NCBI RefSeq assembly: GCF_022201045.2
Contig: NC_068561.1
Location: 25,054,501 to 25,118,500 of the forward strand
Length of the DNA stretch: 64,000 nucleotides
Direction: 5' to 3'
Origin: Citrus sinensis
Lineage: Eukaryota > Streptophyta > Magnoliopsida > Sapindales > Rutaceae
Shown: positions 34,522-48,016 of the stretch, one piece after another
Numbering within the stretch: the stretch's first letter is position 1
Layout of the letters: every line of letters begins with the position of its first letter
The notes under the pieces: model-generated
Seen by the model: only the letters and a program-made list of their open reading frames with translations
Told to the model about the DNA's origin: nothing
Databases searched by the model: none
Translations under genes and position numbers: made by a program

Positions 34522-35740
34522 TTCAATTTAAAAAAAAATCTTGTACTTCGACTCTTGTCAAACAATTGACTCTGAGTGAATAGAGGAAGAGTAATTGAGC
34601 AAGCACCAGATCGGTCGAGCTTGAGCTAGCGCACAGATCACCTGTGCTTGTGCCGCTGTTGATCGTTACCGGCGACAAAGATCAGCCGTCGCAGTTAGCG
34701 CACAGATCAGCTGTGCTTGTGCGGCCGTTGATCGTTACTGGAGACGAAGATCATCCGCCGCAGTTGTTCGTTGCCGACTCACACCACCGTTGATGGCTGT
34801 GGAACAAGAAGAGGAGAGGTGAGGTCAACGGAGTGGTCGCATCTGCCGCAGTAGCCATCGGCAGTGGCGTCATCGGAGTACGCGGATTCGCCGCAGTCAA
34901 CGGCGTTGTCGCATTTGTCGGCTCACTGCCTATATGCAAATTAGCAAACTTCCCAGCAATCTTATCATCTGCCATTATTGCTTTTTTAAGTTTGAAAGTA
35001 TTGAGTTCGGTTAGAACTCTATTTATAGGCTGATGCTACAATACCTGAGTGTATGAGATACATGGATTAAAAATCACCATTGGATTAAATAGAGTGAGTC
35101 TAACGGTTGCGATTCGTTTCATTATTAAATAATAAAAAAATTTGAGGGAATTGAAAACCTGTCAAACCGGTTATGCTTTTGGTTTGGCTGATGCTACAAT
35201 ACCTGCATGTATGAGATACATGGATTAAAAATCACCATTGGATTAAATAGAGTGAGTCTAATGGTTGCGATCCGTTTCGTTATTAAATAATAAAAAAATA
35301 TGAGGGAATTGAAAACTTGTCAAACCGGTTATGCTTTTGGTTTAGGTTAAAAATATATAAATGAAAAAAAAAAAAACACTCCCTCACCTCACACCCTCAC
35401 CTCACGCACGCCTCACCATTCTCTCACCTCACCTCTCCTCTTCTTGTTCCACGGCCATCAACGGTGGTGTGAGTCGGCAACGATCAACTGCGGCGGATGA
35501 TCTTCATCTCCGGTAACGATCAACGGCCGCACAAGCACAGCTGATCTGTGCGCTAACTGCGGCGGCTGATCTTCGTCTCTGGTAACGATCAACGGCGGCA
35601 CAAGCATAGGTGATCTGCGCGCTAGCTCAAGCTTGGCCGATCTGGTGCTTGCTCGATTACTCTTCCTCTATTTACTCAGAGTCAATTGTTTGACAAGAGT
35701 CGAAGTACAAGGTTTTTTTTTTAAATTGAAGTTTTAATTT
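34512..35740. mobile_element. Foldback-type element with ~300-bp terminal inverted repeats
   Basis: Left arm 34512-34825 and right arm 35426-35740 are imperfect reverse complements, running from AAATTAAAACTTCAATTTAA inward to GGAACAAGAAGAGGAGAGGT. Each arm holds GC-rich subrepeats such as GCGCACAGATCA and GTTGATCGTTAC. The middle carries a GC-rich stretch (34830-34930) and two direct 158-bp repeats at 35028-35185 and 35186-35344. No transposase is present. A clear direct target duplication was not found. It abuts the broken end of a Top6A-like fragment, which fits insertion there. Confidence 0.72.
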
Positions 35741-36329
35741 AATTTTTATTTTTTAACTTGGTTTAGAAGAAAAATTCATTCTTTAATTTTGATTTTATGA
35801 GAAGCTAATGAATTTATAATGAAAGTTTCAGATTGAGGTCGGGCATGTTTATATTTGGGTAATCCGGATACAGGAACCGTTTCAAATTAATTCAAGGTAA
35901 CATTCAAGTTTATTTCGTTTCTTCTCCCATTTGTAGTTGAAAATTATTTCAAAATCTTTTATTTTCTGTGGGATTATGTTTAATTTTGAGAGTTAGGTTT
36001 TGGTAATGAGATTGTTATGATTAGGGTTGTCCTTCTTCCTATTTTAGGCTTTTAAATTTCGCCCAAATGGTTGAAAGCTTTGCTTTAATTTGTTTTCATT
36101 GATAGTTAATATCAAAAATTGAAAAAAGAAATTGATAATAAGGCTTATCAATTTTGTTTTTGCATTTTTTTTATAACTTTTCTTGTTCCCATTTGGGGTT
36201 CCGCTTTTGGGGTTGCTTTGATGATTTTTCATGGATGAAGAATCATCTATTGACCATGTTCACAAATTAGAAAATCAATATATATTATTTTTCATTAAAC
36301 TAAAACAACAATGGACAATTCTAGGGTCT
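35741..36329. other. Unassigned AT-rich spacer
   Basis: No gene or element recognised between the foldback element and the minisatellite. Confidence 0.5.
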
Positions 36330-36560
36330 GTTGTGCTGTAGTTCTGCTATCAAAATAGCTCCTGGAAGTTTTTAGGAGCAGTTCTGCTGGCGTTCCGCTA
36401 CGAAAACAACCCCTGGAAATTTGCATGGGCTGTTTTGCTGCTGTACTGTAGTGAAAACAGCCTCGAGAAATTTGCAGAGGCTGTTTTGCTGCTGTTCCGC
36501 TATGAAAACAGCCCATGAAAATTTGCAGGTGTTGTTTTGCTGCTGTTCTATTGGGACGTA
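36330..36560. repeat. 51-bp minisatellite
   Basis: About 4-5 units with a 51-bp period: CTGTTTTGCTGCTGT starts at 36430 and 36481, with a variant near 36532 and older copies near 36330 and 36379. On the minus strand the unit is 17 codons (GTAAKQPLQISRGCFHS type) and stays open, but no gene context supports translation. Confidence 0.85.
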
Positions 36561-38530
36561 ATAATGTGTTTAGATCTTTATGCAACAGGTGCAAGTATCT
36601 CGTGTTTTAGTCGACACTAAGACACCTGCTGATTTCAAGCGGTTCCCTTGTATTGGCAATTGGATTTTGCTCTGATAAGTATCTTTTTACTTTCTATCTC
36701 TCCCTCTGTTTCCATATTTCTTCATATTATTAGTTCTAGAGTTTTTTTTTAATATTTTTAATTTTTAATTTTTTAATTTTATGAAATACTTGTTGGATTG
36801 TAGTTTCTACTGATTTTTTTTTTGGTGGAATGCTTTAGCTATTTGTTGATAGGTTTATATTTAGGAGTTATATTGAAGAGTTTGGTGTTTAATATTAAGA
36901 ACTAAGTAATAGGTAATGTTGAAAGAGAACACATGTTTAGGTGATATATCAGTAAAAATTGTAGCTTAATCAGTTGAAATTGTCTACTTGCTTCTAAAGA
37001 AGTTTTTTTTTTTTTTTTTTTTTTTCTGTAACTTGTTACACTTTTTTGTTTGGCAAAGCCCAAAATGAATAGGAAATCATGGACGCAGGTAATGTTTATT
37101 TCGTATAATTTTTTCTTTCTTTGTTGTTTGATTGTAATAGTGAATAGTGATTTTTGAAATCGGGTGGCTTGCTTGCAGGAAGCTGGGTTAAGCTGTTGAA
37201 ACATTTTGAGAAATATAATAAATTTAAATTTATTAGAAATATAATAAATAAATTTAAATTTATTTATTTGTGGCAGGTTGTGACCTATTTTGAAGAGCAA
37301 CAGGTCACTCTGCATATAAGTCTTTGAATTTAAAGTGTAGTAAGAAAAAATTATTTCTCCTGGATACTTAAAGTTATCTTGTTATATGTTCGGGAAAAGT
37401 ATATATTCAGAAGTTATGATATTTAGAATTCTTTTGCAAGTTTCATTATTGCATAGAGTCCTATATATATTACACAATTCTGGAAATAGTTTGATCTATT
37501 TTTCTATTAGTCTCAATAGATTCTTATTCACCCTGCAATTTCCATTGCTGATTTTGTGGTTCTATTAGTTGCTTGTTTTAAATTATTTTCATTTTCAATG
37601 AATTTTGGTCTTGGTTGTGCAGGAATTGGCATTGTGATAATTTGAGGTTTATTGCTAACGCTATCATGGATTGACGAATTGGATTTGGTTATGAACTGAG
37701 TTAGCCATCGGTTATTAGCAGTTTCTGAACAAGGAGCAAGAAGATACCAGTGAGGACCTGGATTTCAGAAGCAATTCTTTTATTTTGCTTTTATTTTGAA
37801 TCATTAGCATTTTCTTTTTCTTGTTTGGTTTCAGATATTGGTGGCATTGGGTAGTGGGTTTGTTTCTCGAATCATGATGATACCAATGTGATTGCAAATA
37901 GTAGAGTTTAAAATTTATACAACCTTGTGATTTGTCCTATATTTTTTTACTAATGTTTGCTTAATTTTTTTTCCTTTTTGTTCTTTTTTGAGTGATCTCC
38001 ATAATTAATCTAGAACCAAAATATCAAGTTTGTTAATCTTTTAATTTAATAGTATTTTGAGAATTATTGGCTTCCACTTACATTAAAATAATCCGTCAAT
38101 GAAAAATCATTGTTTTAACATTAAATTTAATTTTGATAATTTTGCAATACATAAGTTACCAGAATAAAATTTTCAAAACTAAAAAAATTTTTGTTAGAAG
38201 AATTATAATGTTATATTCTATCTCTAAAAATTAACCAAAAAAAGTTTGTATTTTAAAGTTATAATAAATGTACTATTAAAAAAATATATATCTATCATAA
38301 AATACGATTTTCATAATGTTGGAAATTAACAAATATTATTTGAAATCTTGGAAAATAGGTTTGATTGAGTTTCATAATGTTTTTAATACAATGGTAATTT
38401 TTAGGGCACAAACGACGAACCGCTAACACTTAAAGTGGCTAATTGATTCCATTTTGGGGAGTTCTAAAAATAAAAAAGGCGAACCACTAACTTTAAGTGG
38501 CAAAACGACTACGGTTATGTGAGTTTATTG
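36561..38530. other. Unassigned region
   Basis: AT-rich DNA with several poly-T tracts. A few short segments have splice-like borders (for example before 37147 and near 37620) and an open piece near 36590 reads QVQVSRVLVDTKTPADFKRF, but I do not recognise a gene. Confidence 0.4.
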
Positions 38531-38559
38531 TATGGTGTGCGTTGATCATTCCCGATCCT

Positions 38560-39130
38560 TCAAGTAAGAAAATGTGCTAGCCCTTTTCACGCTAGAGAGC
38601 ATGTTCCTCTAAAATAGCTAGCCGTTTCAATGAAGAGGCTAGCCCTTTTCACTTCGCACGCTCTCTGGAATGAAAAAGGCTAGCCTCTTTGTGGGAAACG
38701 ACTAGCCCTTTTCACTCCAGAGATCATGTTTCTCGAAAATGGCTAGTCGTTTCAATAAAGAGGCTGTCCGTTTGGAGTTGAATGCTCTCTGGATTGAAAA
38801 AGGCTAGCCGCGATAAAGTAAACGACTAACCCTTTTTACTCCAAAAAGCATTTTGATCGAAAACGGCTAGCCGCTTATTTTAAAGAGGCTAGCCGTCTTC
38901 ATACACAAACGGCTGGCCTAAAAAATTTTAAAGACCAACCGTTTTCGATGTGGTTTTCACTGGAGGAGAAACGGCTAGCCTCTAAAATGTAAAGGCTAGT
39001 CGTTTTCGCGTTTGGTGCTCACTGGAGGGGAAACGGCTAGCCTCTAAAATTAAAAGGCTAGTCGTTTTCGCTTTGGATGGTTTCTGGAACTTGAACGGTC
39101 AGCCTATTATTTTGTAAAGGTTAGCCGGGT
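38560..39130. repeat. Cluster of GGCTAGCC-like palindromes
   Basis: About 19 copies or near copies of GGCTAGCC occur within 570 bp, spaced roughly 25-40 bp, often as AACGGCTAGCC in one orientation followed by GGCTAGTCGTTTTCG in the other. The flanks form longer repeats, for example GAAACGGCTAGCCTCTAAAA twice near 38970 and 39030. Such dense short direct and inverted repeats recall the subterminal transposase-binding sites of CACTA-type elements, but no terminal CACTA motif was found. Confidence 0.8.
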
Positions 39131-39493
39131 TCAATCCAATGGTATTGTTCATCTTTTTCCTCACAAAATCGGTCAACTGCTTCTCTCTTTAAAAGCCGAA
39201 TCCTTTCTCCGACGTTCTCACTCCAAAAATCCACCGTTTATAATCAGTTCATAGCCCAAATTCAATCTTATAAATCGTTTCCCACCACTTGGTCTTGTTA
39301 AAATTAAAAAAAAAAAAACTGGTTAACCGTCGAAACCTAAATAACCTAGGTTGTAAACCCCTTTCACTTGCTACTTCACCAATATTTCACTATTCGGTAA
39401 ATGTTTACCAAAATTTAACCTATATATCCCTTTTAAACATCATTAACTTCCATCTAATCGGTATATTCCTCTTCAAATCATTGAAAAATTAAA

Positions 39494-39583
39494 ATGTCAA
39501 GCTCAAGGCTACGTAGAGCAAAAGAGAAAGGGAAAGAAGCGATTCCACCACTCAAATGGTCACCCAAGGGGGGGGGGGGTGTA
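39494..39583 (+). other. Start of a lost ORF upstream of the satellite
   Basis: After the palindrome cluster, a leader ends at ATG 39494 and opens MSSSRLRRAKEKGKEAIPPL. The frame reaches a run of about 12 G at 39568-39580 and then the satellite. A basic start with KEKGKE is typical of plant transposon-encoded proteins; identity is unknown. It may be the surviving 5' end of an element gene. Confidence 0.35.
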
Positions 39584-42500
39584 GAATTAACTTGCAACCT
39601 TGAAAATCATTTAATTAATAGACCAATAAACATGAAACCATGACCATTAACTTGCTACCTAAACCATTAAACTTGAAACCAGTGAACTTGAAACTTAGGG
39701 CAATAAACGTGAAACATAAGATCATTAACTTGCAACCATGAAAATTATTTAATTAATGAACTTGAAACTTAGGGCAATAAACATGAAACATGAGATCATT
39801 AACTTGCAACCTTCAAAATTATATGATTAATGTACCAATAAATATGAAATCATGACCATTAACGTGATATCTAAACCAATAAAATTGAAACCAATAAACT
39901 TGAAACATAAGGCAATAAACCTGAAATATGAGATCATTAACTTGCAACCATAAAAATGGTTAAATTAATGAACTTGAAACTTAGGGCAATGAACATGAAA
40001 CATCTTATTATTAACTTGCAACCCGAAAAATTATATAATTAATGGACCAATAAACATGAAACCATGACCATTAACTTGCAAGCTAAACCATTAAACTTGA
40101 AACTAGTGAACTTGAAACTTAGGGCAATAAACGTGAAACATAAGATTATTAACTTGCAACCATGAAAATTATTTAATTAATGAACTTGAAACTTAGGGCA
40201 ATAAACATGAAACATGAGATCATTAACTTGCAACCATGAAAATTATTTAATTAATGAACTTAAACCATTAAACTTGAAACTAGTGAACTTGAAACTTAGG
40301 GCAATAAACGTGAAACATAAGATTATTAACTTGCAACCATGAAAATTATTTAATTAATAAACTTGAAACTTAGGGCAATTAACATAAACATGAGATCAAT
40401 AACTTGCAACCTTCAAAATTATATGATTAATGGACCAATAAATATGAAATCGTGACCACTAACGTGATACCTAAACCAATAAAATTGAAACCAGTAAACT
40501 TGAAACTTAGGACAATAAACGTGAAACATAAAATCATTAACTTGCAACCATAAAAATTATTTAATTAATGAACTTGAAACTTAGGGCAATGAACATGAAA
40601 CATGAGATCATTAACTTGCAACCTTCAAAATTATATGATTAATGGACCAATAAACATGAAATCATGATCATTAATGAAACATAAGATCATTAACTTGCAA
40701 CCATAAAAATTATTTAATTAATGAACTTGAAACTTAGGGCAATGAACATGAAACATGAGATCATTAACTTGCAACCTTCAAAATTATATGATTAATGGAC
40801 CAATAAACATGAAATCATGACCATTAACGTGGTACCTAAACCAATAAACTTAAAACCAGTGAACTTGAAACTTAAGATAATAAACCTGAAATATGAGATC
40901 ATTAACTTGCAACCATAAAAATGGTTAAATTAATGAACTTGAAACTTAGGGTAATGAACATGAAATATCGGATCATTAACTTGCAACCTTCAAAATTATA
41001 TAATTAATGGACCAATAAACATGAAATCATGATCATTAACATGATACCTAAACCAATAAACTTGAAACCAGTGAACTTGAAACTTAAGGTAATAAACCTG
41101 AAATATGAGATCATTAACTTGCAACCATAAAAATGATTAAATTAATGAACTTGAAATTTTGGGCAATGAACATGAAACATCTGATCATTAACTTGCAACC
41201 TTCAAAATTATATAATTAATGGACCAATAAACATGAAATCATGACCATTAACGTGATACCTAAACCAATAAACTTGAAACCAGTAAACTTGAAACTTAAG
41301 ACAATAAACCTGAAATATGAGATCATTAACTTACAACCGTAAAAATGATTAAATTAATGAACTTGAAACTTAGGGCAATAAACATGAAACATCTGATCAT
41401 TAACTTGCAACCCCAAAAATTATGTAATTAATGGACCAATAAACATGAAATCATGACCATTAATGTGATACCTAAACCAATAAACTTGAAACCAGTAAAC
41501 TTGAAACTTAAGGTAATAAACGTAAAATATGAGATCATTAACTTGCAACCATAAAAATGGTTAAATTAATGAACTTGAAACTTAGGGTAATGAACATGAA
41601 ATATCGGATCATTAACTTGCAACCTTCAAAATTATATAATTAATGGACCAATAAACATGAAATCATGACCATTAACGTGATACCTAAACCAATAAACTTG
41701 AAACCAGTGAACTTGAAACTTAAGGCAATAATCCTAAAATATGAGATCATTAACTTGCAACCATAAAAATGATTAAATTAATGAACTTGAAACTTAGGGC
41801 AATGAACATGAAACATATGATTATTAACTTGCAACTCAAAAAATTATATAATTAATGGACCAATAAACTTGAAACCAGTGAACTTGAAACTTAAGGTAAT
41901 AAACCTAAAATATGAGATCATTAACTTGCAACCATAAAAATGGTTAAATTAATGAACTTGAAACTTAGGGTAATGAACATGAAATATCGGATCATTAACT
42001 TGCAACCTTCAAAATTATATAATTAATGGACCAATAAACATAAAATCATGACCATTAACGTGATACCTAAACCAATAAACTTAAAATTAGTGAACTTGAA
42101 ACTTAAGGCAATAAACTTGAAATATGAGATCATTAACTTGCAACCATAAAAATGATTAAATTAATGAACTTGAAACTTAGGGTAATGAACATGAAACATA
42201 TGATCATTAACTTACAACCAAAAAAATTATATAATTAATGGACCAATAAACATGAAATCATGACCATTAATGTGATATCTAAACCAATAAACTTGAAATT
42301 TAAGGCAATAAACTTTAAATATGAAATCATTAACTTGCAACCATAAAAATGATTAAATTAATGAACTTGAAACTTAGGGTAATGAACATGAAATATCCGA
42401 TCATTAACTTGCAACCTTCAAAATTATATAATTAATGGACCAATAAACATGAAATCATGACCATTAACGTGATACCTAAACCAATAAACTTGAAACTAGT

Positions 42501-44460
42501 GAACTTGAAACTTAAGGCAATAAACTTGAAATATGAGATCATTAACTTGCAACCATAAAAATGATTAAATTAATGAACTTGAAACTTAGGGCAATGAACA
42601 TGAAACATATGATCATTGACTTGCAACCCAAAAAAGTACATAATTAATGGACCAATAAACATGAAATCATGACCACTAATGTGATATCTAAACCAATAAA
42701 CTTGAAACCAGAGAACTTGAAATTTAAGGCAATAAACTTGAAATATGAAATCATTAACTTGCAACCATAAAAATGATTAAATTAATGAACTTGAAACTTA
42801 GGGCAATAAACATGAAACATCTGATCATTAACTTGTAACCGAAAAAATTATGTAATTAATGGACCAATAAACATGAAATCATGACCATTAACGTGATACC
42901 TAAACCAATAAACTTGAAACTAGTGAACTTGAAACTTAAGGCAATAATCCTAAAATATGAGATCATTAACTTGCAACCATAAAAATGATTAAATTAATGA
43001 ACTTGAAACTTAGGGCAATGAACATGAAACATATGATTATTAACTTGCAACTCAAAAAATTATATAATTAATGGACCAATAAACATGAAATCATGACCAT
43101 TAACGTGATATCTAAACCAATAAACTTGAAACCAGTGAACTTGAAACTTAAGGTAATAAACCTAAAATATGAGATCATTAACTTGCAACCATAAAAATGG
43201 TTAAATTAATGAACTTGAAACTTAGGGTAATGAACATGAAATATCGGATCATTAACTTGCAACCTTCAAAATTATATAATTAATGGATCAATAAACATAA
43301 AATCATGACCATTAACGTGATACCTAAACCAATAAACTTAAAATTAGTGAACTTGAAACTTAAGGCAATAAACTTGAAATATGAGATCATTAACTTGCAA
43401 CCATAAAAATGATTAAATTAATGAACTTGAAACTTAGGGCAATAAACATGAAACATATGATCATTAACTTACAACCAAAAAAATTATATAATTAATGGAC
43501 CAATAAACATAAAATCATGACCATTAATGTGATATCTAAACCAATAAACTTGAAATTTAAGGCAATAAACTTTAAATATGAAATCATTAACTTGCAACCA
43601 TAAAAATGATTAAATTAATGAACTTGAAACTTAGGGTAATGAACATGAAATATCCGATCATTAACTTGCAACCTTCAAAATTATATAATTAATGGACCAA
43701 TAAACATGAAATCATGACCATTAACGTGATACCTAAACCAATAAACTTGAAACTAGTGAACTTGAAACTTAAGGCAATAAACTTGAAATATGAGATCATT
43801 AACTTGCAACCATAAAAATGATTAAATTAATGAACTTGAAACTTAGGGCAATGAACATGAAACATATGATCATTGACTTGCAACCCAAAAAAGTACATAA
43901 TTAATGGACCAATAAACATGAAATCATGACCACTAATGTGATATCTAAACCAATAAACTTGAAACCAGTGAACTTGAAATTTAAGGCAATAAACTTGAAA
44001 TATGAAATCATTAACTTGCAACCATAAAAATGATTAAATTAATGAACTTGAAACTTAGGGCAATAAACATGAAACATCTGATCATTAACTTGTAACCGAA
44101 AAAATTATGTAATTAATGGATCAATAAACATGAAATCATGACCATTAACGTGATACCTAAATCAATAAACTTGAAACCAGTAGACTTGAAACTTAAGGCA
44201 ATAAACCTGAAATATGAGATCATTAACTTGCAACCATGAAAATTATTTAATTAATGGACCAATAAACATGAAATCATAACCATTAACTTAATACCCGAAC
44301 CATTAAACATGAAACCAAAGGAACATGAAACGGAGGGCAATAAACATGAAATATGTTATCATTAACTTGCAACCATGAAAATCATTAAATTAATAGACCA
44401 ATAAACATAAAACCGTAACCATTAAATTGATACATTGACCATTAAACTTGAAACTCCTTT
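39584..44460. repeat. 4.9-kb satellite-like tandem array, 212-bp period
   Basis: The array is built from ~21-24-bp words such as AATAAACTTGAAACC and CATTAACTTGCAACC, arranged in a 212-bp higher-order unit (TTAACTTGCAACCATAAAAA-type starts at 41114, 41326 and 41538). A still larger duplication of 1,257 bp is visible, for example 42570-42764 against 43827-44021. The left edge is more irregular than the centre. The array has no coding potential beyond chance ORFs repeated with the unit. Confidence 0.95.
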
Positions 44461-45650
44461 TTTATTATTATAAATTTTTTTTTGTTATGTCCTTTAATAT
44501 TAAAATAATAAATATTTTATTATTATTTAATTTCTTATAATTAAATATTATTATTTTTATTATTATTTAATTTATTTAAGGGGCAACCGATTGCAAAAAC
44601 CGGTTGCTGCCATTTTTTTTTTTTGGTGTTTGACTGCCAAGTGGCAGCCAAACCATTGCTCTGCTTTTTGCCTTTTTTTATTGCTTGCATGTATCACATA
44701 CATGCATGTACTGTAGCCGTCCTCGAAAGTAATATATTTTCCAGATATAACAAGGAAACCATAAAAAATTTAAAACAATCATTACCTTGTACAAAAAGGA
44801 AAATCAACTACAAGATTGGAAACGGAAAAGACGAAATCATGGTGCAATTAGAGGAGACGAGGAGAAAGTAAACACCCATCTTGTTGTCTTCGAAAGTACA
44901 GCTTGGCAGCATCCGCTTTCCGTTCGGTTTTGGACATAACCGAATCCAACCGAAGCCGATTGATACTTTAACATTAGAACTAAAAGCCTGGTTTTAAATT
45001 ATTCTTAATACGTATTAATAAAAAAAACTGAAAATAGAAACGACAGTTGCGTCAGCCACCGTCCACGGCTGCCGGCGTTTCTTTTACGTCGCATTTGGAA
45101 CAATCAGCCATCACCATCCGAGTCAGAGGACGCCGCCCATCAAGGAACAGCCTTGAACGGCGCCATTCTACCGCTGAAATCGCCGGAATCTGCCAAAACC
45201 CGTGCGATGCCGCCGCTGGCCGATCGCCAATTTCAGCCGCGCGTTAGAAGCACCACCATCATTGATCCACTCCTCGCCATCAGTTCAACCTTTTTCACCC
45301 CTTGCCGCCACCGATCGACGAACCCATCGCCGGAATCTAAGCCAAAACCAAATCGCCGGCTTTATGTCTAATTTCCGGCCAAAACACCGCTTATTTCGGA
45401 CAAACCACCACCACCACCATACTCAACAACCCAAAATTTTTCAGATCCGTCCGTTCTTGTCCAATTATTTCCAACCACCATCCCCGGAAATCCATCTTTT
45501 ACTTATTTATCTTTTTAGCCCAATACTTTCTTTTATTTCAGTATTGTCTTTTAATTTTCTGATCTTAGCAAAAAAAATGTAAGAAAAAAAGAGAGAGAAA
45601 TAGAAAAGAAGAAAAAAAAATTGAATCATGAAACCACAAACATTATCGAG
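44461..45650. other. Unassigned spacer with small hairpins
   Basis: AT-rich start, then short palindromes such as GCAACCG...CGGTTGC near 44584-44608 and CTGCCAAGTGGCAG near 44635. A GC-richer, proline- and serine-coding-like stretch at 45040-45500 has overlapping short ORFs but no recognised family. Confidence 0.4.
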
Positions 45651-45679
45651 AAGATTTTGTCTTGAAAGAAATTTTAAAT

Positions 45680-46930
45680 AGGATGTTGGAGATCTTGCGT
45701 TTGATTGCTAAAGATTTAGAGAAATTTCGAAATAAAAAATCTTTACACATAAAGTAGACATATGGATTTGATGAAGTTATTCGTGATAATGCCTGTTGTG
45801 AGAATAATAAGGAATACTTCGACAGCTAGGACTCTCTCGATTGTATTTACAAATGTCCTCTCTTCTCTATATCACACATTCTTCGATTTATATATATTTT
45901 CTCTCCATTAAAGGCTTCGGTTGTCGAAATTGTCTGGGGAGAAATAGAAACTTGTAATAAAACGCCACGTGTCGATGAAGGGTGCCATGGCTTTAAATAA
46001 TCACTGTATGTACCCGAAATACCTAACTTACACGATAAGTTCGGTACCCAAGGTACCTTACCTACGTCATAAATTCGCGTACTCGAGGTACTTGACCTAC
46101 ACCATAAATTCATATACCCGAGGTACCTGACTTGCAACATACACCAAGTACACCTGTAGATTAAGAAGGTATGAGGGGTACCACAGATCAGACGCGAAAT
46201 GGTTAAGGAAAAATCTCTAAAAACTCAATCATGAGAGACATTTCCATCGCCTAAAAGATAAAATTTGATTTTTACAAAATCAAATATTAAATATCTTGTT
46301 GAAAAAGCGGTGGTAGTTGACTATCACATCTACCAAAAAGTTAAGGACCTTGTACCAAGGACAATGGTCTTTAGCAGCCTTGCCAGACAACCTCTACTGA
46401 GGCATCCTTGATCACCCTCCAGCGTACACCACTTGTTCAAAAGGATAAATTACGCCATGAATGCATTCTTACTCCCCAAGCATGCTCCTAATGACCCAAA
46501 AATCATAAAAAAGATAAAAGGACAGAAAAATGCTAGAAAAGGATAACCAATAACTATTAGAAATGTGCCACGTGACAACCAAGCTACTCCATATATAAAG
46601 GCATCTAGTTCTTATTTTCATTAAAAAAAAATACACACACACACACACACCTTAAAAAAAAGGCTGAGATCTTCTTTAACCTCAAATCACCATTTTAGAG
46701 GGCTGGCAAACTCTTGCCACCGTAAAAAACTTGAGTAGCTAGCTTGATCATCGGAGTGTGGATACTAGTCACCCCGGCTCCACCTCTAACTTCTTTTTTA
46801 TTGTTTTGCAAGCTAAAAGATTATCTCCAAGAGCCTCCTTTCCAGATTTTAACCTCTCGCTATCATCACCGTCCTCCCACTCTCCTTACCTCCTTTGAAT
46901 TTTAAAAAATATCGCACACAATGATCAAGT
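45680..46930. mobile_element. LTR-like retrotransposon sequence
   Basis: Features typical of plant gypsy LTRs occur in order: an ACGTGTCGATGAAGGGTGCC-type region, four diverged copies of a ~40-bp unit around CCGAGGTACCTGACCTAC (45990-46150), a TATA sequence at 46590, an (AC)n run at 46632-46650, and the block GATCATCGGAGTGTGGATAC. No coding region flanks it, so it may be a solo LTR. Exact TG/CA ends and target duplication could not be fixed. Confidence 0.45.
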
Positions 46931-47380
46931 GAGGTACCCTGGTTTTCCCAAAAAAATAAATTTATTGTTTTAGATAGGTTTTTCTCTTTTCTTTTGCACC
47001 CCAAATCTGTCTAAAACATCAATAATTAACCACATTAATTGATTTTATTATGAGACAATGATACTTTAATCCCATTTAGAAAGTACATGTGGGCAATTCA
47101 CACCATTAATCTAGCTATAAGTTTAGAATATTCTCAAACTTGTATCATATTAGTCTAGTAACTAATCTCAGCTCAATGAGATAGAGGGAGTGGTGCACAG
47201 TCATAATAAATAAATTGTTGTCACTAATTACTCATTATAATCTAATGGTAATTTAATTGGTAATGCGATGTTAATTGTGCTTAAGCCTACCAACATAACT
47301 AGAATCTATTAATTAATCTAGAAATATGCACAACAAAAGAAGAAATATTCACTAGAACCTGAAAAAAAAAATAATCAATT
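46931..47380. other. 5' flank of the pectate lyase pseudogene
   Basis: AT-rich DNA with no feature of its own. Confidence 0.5.
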
Positions 47381-48016
47381 ATGGAGTTGATAAGGTTGAG
47401 CTTGATTTTTTACTTCTTCCTTGCCACCTTGGTTCCATGCCTCTTGGCCCATATGGCCGACTCCAATGAAGCGTTGTGGCGACGAGCATAAGAAGCCATA
47501 AATGCCACCAATGAAGCCTAAAATCCTGAAGTAGTGATTAATTACTATAAAATGCATGTTTAAAAGTAAGCTCAATATCTTTAAGACGTTATTTTATTTT
47601 TTATTTTAAAACATATAGTGCTAACTTCTAGAGCACATGCTAAGAAAAAATTTTATGACCCCAATTTTTAGAATAAAATTTTGTTACATTATGTTGCAAC
47701 TCGTAGATTTTTAGGAGGGAACATTATAAGGAGGAAATTGTTGAGGCATGAAAAACACAATGGACCGCGCGTTGCAACAAACCTAATAGTCTGGTGCTGG
47801 CGGTGTCAAAATGACTGGGCCAACAACCGCCATAAACTGGCCGATTGCACGCTTAGTTTCGGTAAACATGCCACCGGTGGAAAGCATGGACCTATTTATA
47901 TGGTGACTGATAGTTCTGATAACCAATGTGATCATAAAAACCTTAAACTAGGGACTTTACGCCTCGTTGTGACCCAGAAGGGACCTTTGTGGATCATCTT
48001 TGAACGTAATATAAGT

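Noticed and set aside
36902-37315. Minus-strand ORF of 137 codons
   Set aside because: Composition is lysine-rich from a poly-T tract; no family resemblance or conserved block.
42570-44021. Two near-identical 64-codon minus-strand ORFs as a gene pair
   Set aside because: They lie inside the satellite and recur only because the 1,257-bp block is duplicated.
39584-44460. Regular repeats resembling a CRISPR array
   Set aside because: Words are contiguous, without unique spacers; the genome is a plant; the 212-bp higher-order period fits a satellite.
38404-44620. One large transposon spanning the palindromes and the satellite
   Set aside because: The left edge GGCACAAACGACGAACCGC has no inverted match near 44.5-45 kb, so boundaries cannot be supported.
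45047-45582. Overlapping plus-strand ORFs rich in Pro, Ser and His
   Set aside because: No recognised domain, three frames equally open in a GC-richer patch, no splice structure.
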